NCBI GenBank assembly: GCA_016710365.1
Contig: JADJVW010000037.1
Location: 1-51,328 of the forward strand
DNA: 51,328 bases
Source: Candidatus Caldilinea saccharophila
GTDB lineage: Bacteria; Chloroflexota; Anaerolineae; Caldilineales; Caldilineaceae
Reading direction: 5' to 3'
Part shown: piece after piece, positions 25,048-34,582 of the stretch
Position numbering within the stretch: the first letter of the stretch is position 1
How the letters are laid out: each line of letters opens with the position of its first letter
Program-made: the position numbers and the translations under genes
Notes under the pieces: model-generated
Seen by the model: the letters and a program-made list of their open reading frames with translations, nothing else
Database searches by the model: none
Told to the model about the DNA's origin: nothing

Positions 25048-25881
25048 CATTGTCTCCGCGACCACCGGGTTATCGAGCGAGCCCAGCCCATCGATGGCTA
25101 CGGTCATCACATCGCCCGGTTTGACCGGCCCGATGCCCGACGGCGTGCCGGTCAGGATCAGGTCGCCCGGTTCGAGCGTCATGAAGCGCGTGACATGAGC
25201 GATGATGCGCGGAATGGAATGCACCATCAGCGCCGTCGTGCTTTGCTGGCGCAGCTCGCCGTTGACCAGACAGCGCAGGACGCGATCTGTTGGGTCAAAG
25301 GTGGTGTCCACCCACGGGCCAACCGGCGCAAAGGTGTCGAAGCCCTTGCCGCGCGTCCACTGCCCATCCTTTTTCTGCAAGTCGCGCGCCGTGACATCAT
25401 TGGCAAGTGTGTACCCAAAGATGAAGTGCGGCGCATCTGCTTCCGACACATTGCGGCAGCGCCGGCCGATCACGACGCCCAACTCGCCTTCGTGGTCGAC
25501 GCGTTCGCTGATCGACGGATAGACAACCGCTTCCCCTGGCCCGATCACGGCGGTCGGCGGCTTCAAAAAGATCATCGGTTCGCTGGGCACTTCATTGCCC
25601 AGCTCCGCGGCATGTTCTGCATAATTGCGTCCGACGCAAACAAGCTTGGATGGCGTTACAGGCGCCAACAGCCGGACATCGGCCAGCTTGTACGGTCTCG
25701 TCAGAATTTCAGGCGCATAGACGCCATCGGCGTCGACGTCCAGATAGGGCGCGCGCAACAGCGGATAGACCAGGTCGTCAACGAGAAGCCCCCAGCCAGC
25801 AGATGCGTACAAGTCATCCGCGCCAAATGGGAGGAAATCTTCTTCCATTGAAGACGATTTTGAGTAACGAACGATACGCAT
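25045..25881 (-). CDS. FAH-family hydrolase/isomerase (2-hydroxyhepta-2,4-dienedioate isomerase-like)
   Basis: A 278-residue two-part protein. An N-terminal domain (residues 1-75) is followed by the FAH core: KLVCVGRNYAEHAAELG, metal ligands in DHEGELGVVIG (two Glu) and YTLANDVTARDLQ (Asp), then KGFDTFAPVGPW and GDLILTGTPSGIG. This is the broad family of acylpyruvate hydrolases and oxaloacetate tautomerases; the substrate is undetermined. It is a different branch from the frameshifted FAH protein near the window start. Its last codons were apparently copied into the downstream repeat array. Confidence 0.85.
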   Translation of the reverse strand: MRIVRYSKSSSMEEDFLPFGADDLYASAGWGLLVDDLVYPLLRAPYLDVDADGVYAPEILTRPYKLADVRLLAPVTPSKLVCVGRNYAEHAAELGNEVPSEPMIFLKPPTAVIGPGEAVVYPSISERVDHEGELGVVIGRRCRNVSEADAPHFIFGYTLANDVTARDLQKKDGQWTRGKGFDTFAPVGPWVDTTFDPTDRVLRCLVNGELRQQSTTALMVHSIPRIIAHVTRFMTLEPGDLILTGTPSGIGPVKPGDVMTVAIDGLGSLDNPVVAETM

Positions 25882-25904
25882 GCTCAGTTCCCATCACTTT
25901 CTGA

Positions 25905-26016
25905 ATTTCAGTACTTCACAAAACTCACGCAAAGTCACAAAGAATACAAAGAGCGTCAGCTTCAACTTTGCGCCTTTGCGGCTTTATGTGAGGCAAAATC
26001 GTGAAGTACTGAATTT
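25905..26016. repeat. Palindromic intergenic repeat, family A copy 4
   Basis: Terminal arms TTCAGTACTTCAC and GTGAAGTACTGAA are perfectly complementary; inner words CTCACGCAAAG, CACAAAG and CTTTGCG pair imperfectly. It is the best-preserved member of the family. It fills the gap between the HD-domain gene and the FAH-family gene. Confidence 0.75.
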
Positions 26017-26046
26017 TGCCAGAGCGCGCCACGGCCCCATCTGAAG

Positions 26047-26787
26047 CTATGCAAATTGTGTGTCGTTGACAACCAACTGATATTTGCAGCCCAGAAATTC
26101 ACACGCCTGACGCATCATCGTCATGCGGCTCAGGAAGATCTCGAAGTATTCGATCACGGCGGCATAGTACGTGTCGATCTCAAGCTCCAGCGCGATGATC
26201 TTTTCTTCGGGCCGCACCCGCACGAAGCTGCGTTTCGCGGCATAATTGACGCGGTCGTGGATGTCGAAATCCTCCATGCGCGGGTTTTGTACGCGGCTGC
26301 GGTGGACGTCCGCCTTGTCGCCGATGATCACTGCCGCGCTGATGGCAGACGTTGCGGTGCCGCGCTCCTCTTCATGATTGCCAATGGCGTTCATCACCGT
26401 AGCGCATTCCTGCGGCGACATATTCATCCGCTTCATAATGCCCCAGGCCAGCAGCGAGCCGCTGAGCGCGTGGTTCTGGCGATGAATTACATTGCCGATG
26501 TCGTGTAGATAGCCCGCCACGTTGCTAAGTTGATAGGTGCGCTCGTCATAGCCGAGATGCTCCAGTACATTTTGGGCGATGTTGCCGACCAGACCGGCGT
26601 GACGCTGGCCGTGTTCGGTGTAGCCCAATGCCTTCATGATCGCGTTGGCGGCTTGAAGCATGGCTACGACTTCGGGGTCGCGTTTCATGTCTTCCACGGT
26701 GATCAGCCGGCGCCCATTCGAGGTCAACTCAACCTCGGGCGTATCGTGATTTGTGTTTAATGCGTCAAAAAGTTTCTTATTCGTCAT
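26047..26787 (-). CDS. HD-domain phosphohydrolase
   Basis: A 246-residue protein. The HD superfamily metal site is visible: YTEHGQRHAGLV (first His), YLHDIGNVIHRQNHA (His-Asp plus a second His pair), NHEE and GDKADVHRSR (late Asp). It most resembles stand-alone HD metal-dependent phosphohydrolases of unknown substrate (nucleotide or cyclic nucleotide). The N-terminal 40 residues are polar and may be regulatory. It follows a membrane protein gene at 21 bp on the same strand, forming a likely two-gene unit. Confidence 0.75.
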   Translation of the reverse strand: MTNKKLFDALNTNHDTPEVELTSNGRRLITVEDMKRDPEVVAMLQAANAIMKALGYTEHGQRHAGLVGNIAQNVLEHLGYDERTYQLSNVAGYLHDIGNVIHRQNHALSGSLLAWGIMKRMNMSPQECATVMNAIGNHEEERGTATSAISAAVIIGDKADVHRSRVQNPRMEDFDIHDRVNYAAKRSFVRVRPEEKIIALELEIDTYYAAVIEYFEIFLSRMTMMRQACEFLGCKYQLVVNDTQFA

Positions 26788-26808
26788 AGATTATCTTCAA
26801 ATTCGTTT

Positions 26809-27780
26809 CTAGAGCACCTGGCTCAATGCCATCGCACTCAGCAACATTGCCAACAACCACAGCGGTTGCATCCGTCGTCCCACCGGGCGCCCCTGCACAA
26901 TCGCAAGCCAGGTCGGCAGCAAGAGCAGGACAACCCCGGCCAGCCAGAGCGGCGCCTGCGCCAGGATCAACAGCGCACAAATTGCCAGCTCACCGCTTGC
27001 CAGCAGCAGCATGGCGATGGCATCGTGTGGATCGGCCAGGATGCGCATTTCGCCCCAGTGATGCAGCACCCACATTGCCACGAGCACGCCGGAGACGCCC
27101 CACACCGATGCTTCGGCCGTTGGCGCCAGTTGTTGCATGATCAACAGCCACGGCAACCCGATACTCATGAGGCTGCCGAGCAGCACAGGAACATCTTGCA
27201 ACGTGTGGCGCGCCGTCCACCCCAGCAGGGTGATGGCCACGGCGATCAAGGTCAGCGCCAACGCATCCACGCCCAGCACAGCAGCCACCAACAATGCCAG
27301 CAAGATGGCCGGGATGCCAGCACGAAAGACCAGCGGCCATAGATCCTGATGGTCATTGGCAAAGACGCGCGCCGCGGGCGACCCTGGCTGGAGATAGGGC
27401 AGCCAGACCTGCTGACGCAACGTACGCGGGGAGAGCGGCAACAAGTGGGCGCGGCCGCCAGCCAGCCGCCACACACTTCCCCACAGCACATCGACCAAAA
27501 TCAACGCCAGCGCCAGCACTCGCCAGTCAATCCCTTCCAGCGTGGCGCCCGCCGACAGTGCACCGGCTATTCCAGCCCACAGCGCGGCCGGACGCCAGAA
27601 GGAGTGATCGACCCAGGTCTGGGCATTGACCAGACCGCACGCCATGATATCCTCCGTGGCCGGCCGTGCAGCCCCAGAGCGCCAGTGCACCCCCAGGCGT
27701 CCGACCGGCACTCGCTCCGAAGCGGGCGCCGCGCCGCTAGATTTTGTTATCGTCGAATCTGTCATGGCCGAATCTGTCAC
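26809..27780 (-). CDS. Multi-pass membrane protein of unknown function
   Basis: A protein of up to 323 residues with about eight to nine hydrophobic segments (e.g. LWAGIAGALSAGATL, LALALILVDVLWGSVW, AILLALLVAAVLGVDALA, LILAQAPLWLAGVVLLLLP). The first 60 residues are polar. I do not recognise a family. The start may be GTG 27780 or ATG 27765; the two lie in a short direct repeat (GTGACAGATTCGG/ATGACAGATTCG). It is probably co-transcribed with the HD protein downstream. Confidence 0.6.
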   Translation of the reverse strand: MTDSAMTDSTITKSSGAAPASERVPVGRLGVHWRSGAARPATEDIMACGLVNAQTWVDHSFWRPAALWAGIAGALSAGATLEGIDWRVLALALILVDVLWGSVWRLAGGRAHLLPLSPRTLRQQVWLPYLQPGSPAARVFANDHQDLWPLVFRAGIPAILLALLVAAVLGVDALALTLIAVAITLLGWTARHTLQDVPVLLGSLMSIGLPWLLIMQQLAPTAEASVWGVSGVLVAMWVLHHWGEMRILADPHDAIAMLLLASGELAICALLILAQAPLWLAGVVLLLLPTWLAIVQGRPVGRRMQPLWLLAMLLSAMALSQVL

Positions 27781-27953
27781 GGTCGCTCAACGCTTCCCTC
27801 GCTCGTGGACGCGCATCCTATCCTTGCGCACAGACCGCTCCTGCCGTCCGTCGCCCCGTTTGCACACATGGTTCCTCTGCAAGGCGCGCACCGGAACAAT
27901 GATTATACCAGATGAGAAGAAGGCGACAGAATCGGCTGCGGGCAACTCGATTT

Positions 27954-27982
27954 TTGCCTCACCTCTTTATGCTGCGTACAAT
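27954..27982 (+). promoter_or_regulatory. Candidate promoter of htpG
   Basis: TTGCCT at 27954-27959, a 17-bp spacer and TACAAT at 27977-27982, 49 bp ahead of the htpG start. No CIRCE-type inverted repeat is visible around it, so HrcA control is not indicated. Confidence 0.5.
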
Positions 27983-28030
27983 AAAGAGTCCAATCGGTTT
28001 GATATTCTTTAACATTGCATGGAGATGGCT

Positions 28031-29920
28031 ATGGCAGACACTGTTGAGACCCCAATGGAATCTCTCGAATACCGCACCGAGGTCAAACAACTCCTGGATA
28101 TCCTTGCTCACTCGTTATATACGGATCGCGAGATTTTCCTGCGAGAGTTGATCTCAAATGCGTCGGATGCGTTGAACCGCATCCAGTTCGAGATGCTGAC
28201 CAATCACGACGTCGTCGATCCAGAGGCGGAATTAGCGATCCATATCGAGGTGGACGACGAAGCTAAGCTCATCACGATTCGCGACGCCGGCATCGGCATG
28301 AACCGTGACGAGTTGGTCGAGAATTTAGGCACGATCGCGCATTCCGGCGCGCGCACCTTTCTGCAAAATGCCGGGCAAAGTCAAAACACGCTGGAGGAGA
28401 TCATCGGTCAATTTGGCGTCGGCTTCTATTCGGTGTTTATGGTCGCCGAAGAGGTCACGGTGCTCTCCCGATCTTTCCGGCCCCAGGATCGCGCGGCGAT
28501 GTGGCGCTCGACCGGGGACAGCCGTTTCAGCCTCGCTGACGCCGAAAAGCCCCAACGCGGCACGGAAATTCGCATTCGTCTCAAAGAAGACGCCGCCGAG
28601 TTTGCCAGTGCGTGGCGTCTGGAGAGCATCATCAAGCGCCATTCCGACTATGTTTCTTTCCCAATTTATGTGAAAGGAGAGGAGGATGAGCCGAAAATTG
28701 CCAACCGACGCACCGCGCTGTGGCGGCAATCCCCTTCCAAGGTAGGAGCCGCTGAATATGAAGAATTCTATAAGCAGCTCACTTTCGATGAAGAGGCTCC
28801 GCTGCTGCATATTCACATGGTGGCGGATGCACCCGCCAATGTGCGCAGCATCCTCTTTGTGCCGGCAAAGCGGGAGCGTAGCTCGCTGCGGCTGCGTCCG
28901 GAGCATGGGGTGCGGCTCTATTCGCGTAAGATTCTGATTCAGGAGCACAACAAAGAACTGCTTCCCGAATACCTGCGCTTTGTTGAGGGCGTGGTGGATT
29001 CTGAAGATCTGCCGCTCAACGTCTCGCGCGAAACCGTACAGAGCAATCCCGTCACGCGCCAACTGCGCAAAGCGCTGACCAGCCGGCTGCTCAAGGATCT
29101 CAAAACGCTGGCCGAGCAAGACGCTGCTCAATACACCACATTCTGGACTGAGTTCGGCGCCTTTATCAAGGAAGGGATCGCCTCCGACTTTGCCAGCCGC
29201 GACGCGCTGGAGGAGTTGTTGCGTTTTCGCTCCACGCACACCGGCGCCGACGGCTGGACGACGATCAAAGAGTACGTCGCACGGATGCAGCCCGACCAAA
29301 ACGCGATCTACTACATCCTGGGCGACAGTTTGAAGTCCGCCATCCGCAGCCCCCACCTGGATTACTTCCGCAAACACGCGATCGAAGTTCTCTACTTCAC
29401 AGACTTTATCGATGGCTATATGGTCAGCCAGTTACGCGAAGTGGAAGGCAAACCGCTCCAGAATGTCGACGATGCAAACCTGGACCTGCCCAAAGGGACG
29501 CCGGCCGAGGACGCGTCCGCCCTGCAAGTGAGCCAGGATGTCTTCGACCAGTTGCTGGCGCGCGTCAAGCGCGTCCTGGGCGAGCGGGTGCGTGATGTGC
29601 GAGAAGGCAAGACCTTGGTGGACAGCCCCGCGCGGCTGGTGTCATCGGAAGATGACTTTGCGCGCGAGCTGCAATATGTACGCCGCGCGATCGAGGAAGA
29701 CTACGTCGCGCCCGTGAAAATTCTGGAGATCAACCGCCATCACCCCATCGTCGCCAACCTGTCGCGCCTCGTCAGCGAGGACGGGGATAACGCGCTGATC
29801 GAGCCGGCGGTGGAGCAACTGTTCGACAACCTGCAATTGCTCGACGGCGCGTATCAAGGATCCGTGGCAGATATGGTGGATCGCATCCAGAAGCTGATGG
29901 GGGCCGCGCTGCGCGACTAA
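28031..29920 (+). CDS. htpG: Molecular chaperone HtpG (Hsp90)
   Basis: About 629 residues. The GHKL ATPase motifs are intact: ELISNASDALNRI, IRDAGIGMN, GTIAHSGARTF and GQFGVGFYSVFMV. The middle domain carries the conserved Arg-containing segment LPLNVSRETVQSNPVTRQLRKAL, and the C-terminal dimerisation domain follows. The start is taken at ATG 28031, which has GGAG at 28021-28024; ATGs at 28019 and 28025 are in frame. It is a cytosolic stress chaperone, apparently a single-gene unit. Confidence 0.95.
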   Translation: MADTVETPMESLEYRTEVKQLLDILAHSLYTDREIFLRELISNASDALNRIQFEMLTNHDVVDPEAELAIHIEVDDEAKLITIRDAGIGMNRDELVENLGTIAHSGARTFLQNAGQSQNTLEEIIGQFGVGFYSVFMVAEEVTVLSRSFRPQDRAAMWRSTGDSRFSLADAEKPQRGTEIRIRLKEDAAEFASAWRLESIIKRHSDYVSFPIYVKGEEDEPKIANRRTALWRQSPSKVGAAEYEEFYKQLTFDEEAPLLHIHMVADAPANVRSILFVPAKRERSSLRLRPEHGVRLYSRKILIQEHNKELLPEYLRFVEGVVDSEDLPLNVSRETVQSNPVTRQLRKALTSRLLKDLKTLAEQDAAQYTTFWTEFGAFIKEGIASDFASRDALEELLRFRSTHTGADGWTTIKEYVARMQPDQNAIYYILGDSLKSAIRSPHLDYFRKHAIEVLYFTDFIDGYMVSQLREVEGKPLQNVDDANLDLPKGTPAEDASALQVSQDVFDQLLARVKRVLGERVRDVREGKTLVDSPARLVSSEDDFARELQYVRRAIEEDYVAPVKILEINRHHPIVANLSRLVSEDGDNALIEPAVEQLFDNLQLLDGAYQGSVADMVDRIQKLMGAALRD

Positions 29921-30056
29921 AGAGCGACAATTTTGGACAACCGAGACGATGGAGCCATGCCTGGCACGGCGCAGCGGGCAGCCTGATGATGTAGAATGGC
30001 GTGCTGAGAATGGCTTCCGCCTGGGTTAGAAAGAGGCCGCTACATTTGCAAGCGAT

Positions 30057-30084
30057 TGCATCAGACAACGATTCGCATTATACT
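30057..30084 (+). promoter_or_regulatory. Weak promoter candidate of the sugar transporter operon
   Basis: TTGCAT and TATACT at 30079-30084 are separated by about 16 bp, 44 bp ahead of the solute-binding protein gene. The -35 match is poor. The 207-bp gap after htpG shows no clear operator palindrome. Confidence 0.35.
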
Positions 30085-30127
30085 CAGCTACGTGTCTACT
30101 AAAGTTTTGTTCAGAAAGGACAGACTG

Positions 30128-31462
30128 ATGACGAAGCGTCTATCGTTATTGCTAATCTTCATTATACTTACCGCGCTGTTCAGCGGGTGCGCCGCGCAAG
30201 AAGGCGGGTTTGTCGCCACAGTGGTGGTCACAGCTACGCCTACCGAACGCCCAACGGACGCCAAAACCGTGCTGCGCGTCGGCACCGGCGACAGCGGCGA
30301 GGGGTTGACGCCGCATCTGAAAATTATCGAAATGTTCGAGGCGGAGAATCCGGACATCCAGGTGCAACTGGAGCCGGTCGGCAGCGGCGATTATTATGCG
30401 CGCATCCTGACGCAGATCGCGGCCGGCGACCCGCCGGATCTGTTGCAGATCGGCGACGACGCGGTGCCGATGTTTGTCGACAAAGGCGCATTTCTGCCGC
30501 TCGACGACTTCATTGCCGACGCGCAATATCCGCTCGATGTAAGCATCTATCTGCCTGGCGTGATGGAGCCTGGCCAATGGAACGGCGCCCAGTACCTGCT
30601 GCCCAAAGATTTCTCACCACTGGCGATCTATTACAATAAAAAACTGTTTGACGAAGCCGGGGTTGCCTATCCTCAAGAAGGATGGACTTGGGACGATCTA
30701 TTGGCGACGGCGCAGCAATTGACCAAGACCGATGCCAGCGGCAATGTGACGCAATGGGGCATCCAACTCCCTGGCCCCTGGACCACCGGCTTTGAATATT
30801 GGGTGGCGGCCGCAGGCGGGCGACTGATCAGCGAAGACGGGACGACCTTTGCCGGCTACATGGACTCACCCGAAGTGCAAGCCGCGGCGCAGTTCTACGC
30901 CGACCTCTACAACAAGTACAAAGTGGCGCCGCTGCCTGCCGACATGAATGCTTTTGGCGGTGGCAACAGCGAATTCGACAGCGGCAGAGCGGCCATGCGG
31001 CTCTTTGGCCGTTGGCCGCAGTCCGGCATGAAGGACAACCCAAATATTGAGTTGGGTGTGGCGCCGCTGCCGGCTGACGTCGCACGCGCCGGCGTGCTCT
31101 TCTGGGGTGGCTTTGGCATTTCATCGCTCACCGAAAATCCTGAAGCGGCCTGGCGCTTTTTGCGCTACTACACGGGCGCGGAAGGAGCTGAAGTCTGGAA
31201 GGACTGGGCGTTGCCGACCGTCAAGAGCGTGGCCGAAAGCTCCGGTTTGTCGTCGGATCCCATTGAAGGCGTCTGGCTCAACGAGCTGAACCACCTGGCG
31301 CCGCGCGCCTATGTGTTCACACCGTACTGGGGCCAGACTGCCGACCCGGCGTTGCGTCGCGTGCTCGAAAGCGTGATCCTGGATCCCAACGCCAATGTGG
31401 CCGAGCTGCTCGACGCCGCTGCCCAGGAAGCCCAGGCATCGCTGGATGATTTGCGCGAGTAA
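30128..31462 (+). CDS. Sugar ABC transporter substrate-binding lipoprotein (family 1)
   Basis: 444 residues. The lipoprotein signal ends in LTALFSGC (lipidated Cys near residue 19), preceded by a hydrophobic run. The mature part is a family 1 extracellular solute-binding protein: IIEMFEAENPDIQVQLEPVGSGDYYARI, AAGDPPDLLQIGDD, YNKKLFDEAGVAYPQEGWTWDD and FGGFGISSLTENPEAAWRFL-type segments. It should bind an oligo- or monosaccharide outside the membrane and deliver it to the two permeases encoded next. The start has GAAAGGA at 30114-30120. Confidence 0.9.
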   Translation: MTKRLSLLLIFIILTALFSGCAAQEGGFVATVVVTATPTERPTDAKTVLRVGTGDSGEGLTPHLKIIEMFEAENPDIQVQLEPVGSGDYYARILTQIAAGDPPDLLQIGDDAVPMFVDKGAFLPLDDFIADAQYPLDVSIYLPGVMEPGQWNGAQYLLPKDFSPLAIYYNKKLFDEAGVAYPQEGWTWDDLLATAQQLTKTDASGNVTQWGIQLPGPWTTGFEYWVAAAGGRLISEDGTTFAGYMDSPEVQAAAQFYADLYNKYKVAPLPADMNAFGGGNSEFDSGRAAMRLFGRWPQSGMKDNPNIELGVAPLPADVARAGVLFWGGFGISSLTENPEAAWRFLRYYTGAEGAEVWKDWALPTVKSVAESSGLSSDPIEGVWLNELNHLAPRAYVFTPYWGQTADPALRRVLESVILDPNANVAELLDAAAQEAQASLDDLRE

Positions 31463-31464
31463 CG

Positions 31465-32397
31465 TTGGCTACCACTACGCCATTACGTGATTTGTCACAC
31501 AACGGTGGCAGCCGACTGGCGCGCCGTGAGGCGCTCACTTTTTACCTGCTGATTTCGCCGTGGCTGCTCGGGCTTTTGATCTTTGTACTTGGCCCGATCA
31601 CTGCGTCGCTTGGCTTTAGCTTTACGCGCTGGGACTTACTGACAGCGCCGGTGGCCGTCGGGCTGCGCAACTATACGCGCATGCTCGACGACCGCTTTTT
31701 CTGGCAGTCGCTCAGCGTGACGGTGCGCTATACGTTGATGTACGTGCCGTCCGAGTTGATCGGCGGGCTGCTGCTGGCGTTGCTGATGAATCAGGTCGGC
31801 GCGCGCGGCATCCGCAGCCTCCGCACGATCTACTACATGCCTTCTGTGCTGTCGGGCGTCGCCTTTGTGGTGGTGTGGATGTGGCTCTTTCATCCAGAAG
31901 CCGGGTTGATCAACGCCACGCTGGCAATGGTCGGCATTCGCGGCCCGCGCTGGCTCACCGATCCCAACACCGCGCTGACCGCGCTCTGGTTGATGAGCCT
32001 GTGGGGGCTGGGGCGCACGGCGATCATCTACCTGGCTGGACTGCGCGGCATCCCCAAAGAACTCTATGAGGCTGCGGCCATCGACGGCGCCGGCGTCAGC
32101 CAGTCGTTCTGGCGCATCACGTTGCCGATGCTGACGCCGGCGATCTTCTTCAACCTGGTGCTGAGCATCATTTCGACCTTTCAGACCTTTACCAGCGCGT
32201 TTGTCGCCACCAACGGCGGGCCACTCGATGCGACGCTGTTCTATGTGCTCTACCTCTACCGGAAAGCCTTTCAGGACTTTCAAATGGGTTATGCCTCGGC
32301 GCTGGCCTGGGTGCTCTTTCTGATCATCCTGGGGCTGACGCTGCTGGTGGTGCGCAGCGGGCAATGGTGGGTCTACTATGAGGGAGAGCAGCGGTGA
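31465..32397 (+). CDS. Sugar ABC transporter permease 1 (MalF/UgpA type)
   Basis: 310 residues with six transmembrane segments. The EAA loop is ELYEAAAIDGAGVSQSFWRITLP, which contacts the ATPase. It begins with TTG 31465, two bases after the stop of the binding-protein gene; the initiation codon is therefore a weak one and the gene depends on coupling. It pairs with the second permease to form the channel. No ATP-binding subunit is encoded nearby, so a shared MsmK/UgpC-type ATPase elsewhere is expected. Confidence 0.9.
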   Translation: MATTTPLRDLSHNGGSRLARREALTFYLLISPWLLGLLIFVLGPITASLGFSFTRWDLLTAPVAVGLRNYTRMLDDRFFWQSLSVTVRYTLMYVPSELIGGLLLALLMNQVGARGIRSLRTIYYMPSVLSGVAFVVVWMWLFHPEAGLINATLAMVGIRGPRWLTDPNTALTALWLMSLWGLGRTAIIYLAGLRGIPKELYEAAAIDGAGVSQSFWRITLPMLTPAIFFNLVLSIISTFQTFTSAFVATNGGPLDATLFYVLYLYRKAFQDFQMGYASALAWVLFLIILGLTLLVVRSGQWWVYYEGEQR

Positions 32398-33225
32398 GCG
32401 GCACGCCGCACGCTGGCGCACCTGTGTGGCGATGGCCTCGTGCTGGGGCGTGGCCATCCTCTTTCTGATCCCATTTCTCTGGATGATCTCTTCCTCGCTC
32501 AAGCCCAACTATCAGATCTTCGAAGTGCCGCCACGCTGGATCCCCAAACCGCCCCAGTGGGATAACTACACCGAGGCGCTGACGACGCTGCCGTTCGACC
32601 GCTACATTCGTAACACCGCTGTCATCACGCTGCTGACGATCGCCGGGCACCTGGCATCGTGTACGCTGATCGCTTACGCCTTTGCCCGGCTGCGCGCGCC
32701 CGGCCGCGATGCGCTCTTCGTCGTCATGCTGGCGACCATGATGCTGCCCTACCCGGTGACGATGGTGCCGCTCTATGTGCTTTTCAACCGTCTGGGTTGG
32801 ATCAACACAATTTTGCCGCTGACCGCGCCCGCTTTCTTTGGCAGCCCCTTTTATATCTTCCTGATGCGCCAGTTCTTCCTGACCATCCCGCGCGACTTCG
32901 AGGACGCCGCCCGCATCGACGGCGCCAACACCCTCCAGATCATCGGCGCATTATGGCGCCGATGGCGTTGCCCGCGTTGGCCACGGTCACGATCTTCACG
33001 TTCCAGGCCACATGGAACGACTTTCTCAGCCCGCTGATCTATCTCCAAAAGCCCGAGCTCTACACGGTGACGCTCGGGCTGCAGTTCTTTCGCTCCACCT
33101 ACACCACCAACTGGGCCTATCTGATGGCTGCGTCGCTCGTGACCTCCTTCCCCGTGATCGTCGTTTTCTTCGCCGCGCAACGCTATTTTGTCGAAGGCAT
33201 CACCATGACGGGCGTGAAGGGATGA
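32378..33225 (+). CDS. Sugar ABC transporter permease 2 (MalG/UgpE type), frameshifted
   Basis: About 282 residues once a lesion is bridged. The first part (FLIPFLWMISSSLKPNYQIF, then YAFARLRAPGRDALFVVML) and the second (FTFQATWNDFLSPLIYL...FAAQRYFVEGITMTGVKG) are the two ends of a CUT1 permease. The EAA loop FEDAARIDGANTLQII is cut at 32944/32945: adding one T there gives the canonical continuation WRIMAPMALPALATVT. A single-base deletion is therefore nearly certain. It overlaps the end of permease 1 by 20 bp. Confidence 0.88.
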
Positions 33226-33246
33226 GCCAAAGGCACTCACTTGGGC

Positions 33247-33269
33247 GGGGGGCGGGGCCAGCCCCCCCC
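33247..33269. repeat. GC hairpin with homopolymer runs ahead of obg
   Basis: GGGGGGC (33247-33253) and GCCCCCC (33261-33267) enclose GGGGCCA, followed by more C. It lies 37 bp ahead of the obg start. The RNA could pause or terminate transcription from the transporter operon, but there is no U-run. Homopolymer lengths may be unreliable. Confidence 0.5.
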
Positions 33270-33306
33270 TCTGATTACCTTCCCCCATCGCCCTTACAAT
33301 GCACAC

Positions 33307-34582
33307 ATGTTTTATGATCGCGCAAGAATCTATGTAAAAGCAGGCAGCGGCGGCAACGGTGTAGTTTCCTTCCGCAAAGAGAAATATGTCCCGCGCGGTG
33401 GGCCTAATGGCGGCAACGGCGGACGTGGCGGCAGTGTGGCCCTCGTGGTCGATCCGGGGTTGAACACCCTCTACCACTTGCAGCACAGCGTCCACCATCG
33501 CGCAGAGTTTGGCGGACACGGCGGCGGCGCTGACCGCACGGGCGCCACTGGCGCGGTGCTGCGCATCGCAGTGCCGCCCGGCACCATCGCCCGCCACGTC
33601 GACACCGGCGTCATCGTGGCCGACCTGACCCACGTTGGTCAAGAAGTGATCGTCGCACGCGGCGGCCGCGGCGGCCGCGGCAATTCGGCCTTCAAGACCG
33701 CACGCAACACCGCGCCGCGCCTGGCGGAAAAAGGCGAACCCGGCGAAGAAGCCTGGCTCGAACTCGAGCTAAAACTCGTGGCGGATGTTGGCATCATCGG
33801 CGTGCCCAATGCGGGCAAATCTACGCTGCTCAGCCGGGTCGGCGCGCCCCAAGATCGCTGACTATCCCTTCACCACGGTTGAGCCGATGCTGGGCATGTC
33901 TGAAGTCGATCATCGCCAGATGGTGCTGGTCGATATTCCCGGCTTGCTGGAAGGCGCACACGAAGGCGTTGGCCTGGGGCTGGAATTCCTCCGCCACATC
34001 GAGCGTTGTCGTGTGTTGATCCACGTGCTCAGCGGCATCAGCCCGGATCCTGTTGGCGACTTTGAGGCCGTCAATCAGGAGTTGACGCTGTTCAACGCCG
34101 CGCTGACGGATAAACCACAACTTATCGTCTTCAATAAGATGGATCTGCCCGATGCGCGCGCGGCCTGGCCCGCGGTGGAGCAAGCGCTAGCCAAATACGA
34201 TCTACCTATGCTCGCGATCAGTGCGGTGACCGGCGAAGGCGTGCTGGAGATGCTGCGCCGCATACAGGTTATGCTTGACGCGCTGCCCCTCCCGGACGAA
34301 GCGCCGGAGGAACTGGTCGAGTTGTCGCCGGCGCCCGATCCCAAAGCATTCCAGATCGACGAAGTCGAAGAAAACGTCTGGCTGGTGCAAGGCGTCGAGA
34401 TCGAGAAGGTCGTCAAGATGACAAACTGGGATTACTACGAGGCGGGGATGCGTTTTCAACGCATTCTCAGCGCCCTTGGCATTCGCAACGCGCTGCTCGA
34501 GGCGGGCATCGAGGATGGCGATACTGTGCGTATCGGCGACGTAGAGCTGGTTTGGGGCTACGACAACGCACTTGGTGAATGA
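33307..34582 (+). CDS. obg: Ribosome-associated GTPase Obg/CgtA, frameshifted
   Basis: About 425 residues when bridged. The Gly-rich Obg domain (residues 1-155: KAGSGGNGVVSFRKEKYVPRGG-like) is followed by the G domain with GVPNAGKST, ADYPFTTVEP, DIPGLLEGAHEGVGLG, NKMDLP and SAVTGEG, then the C-terminal OCT domain (ENVWLVQGVEIEKVVKMTNW). The frame breaks just after the P-loop (LLSRVG... to ...ARPKIADYPFTT) at about 33839-33850 in a GCGCGC-like run; one extra or two missing bases. Obg is normally essential, so sequence error is the likeliest cause. It is followed by nadD with an ATGA overlap. Confidence 0.92.

Noticed and set aside
27781..28030. HrcA/CIRCE operator ahead of htpG
   Set aside because: The inverted repeat TTAGCACTC-N9-GAGTGCTAA is not present in any recognisable form.
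32378..34582. Programmed ribosomal frameshifting in the permease or obg genes
   Set aside because: No slippery heptamer with a downstream pseudoknot is visible, and the same type of lesion occurs in many unrelated genes.
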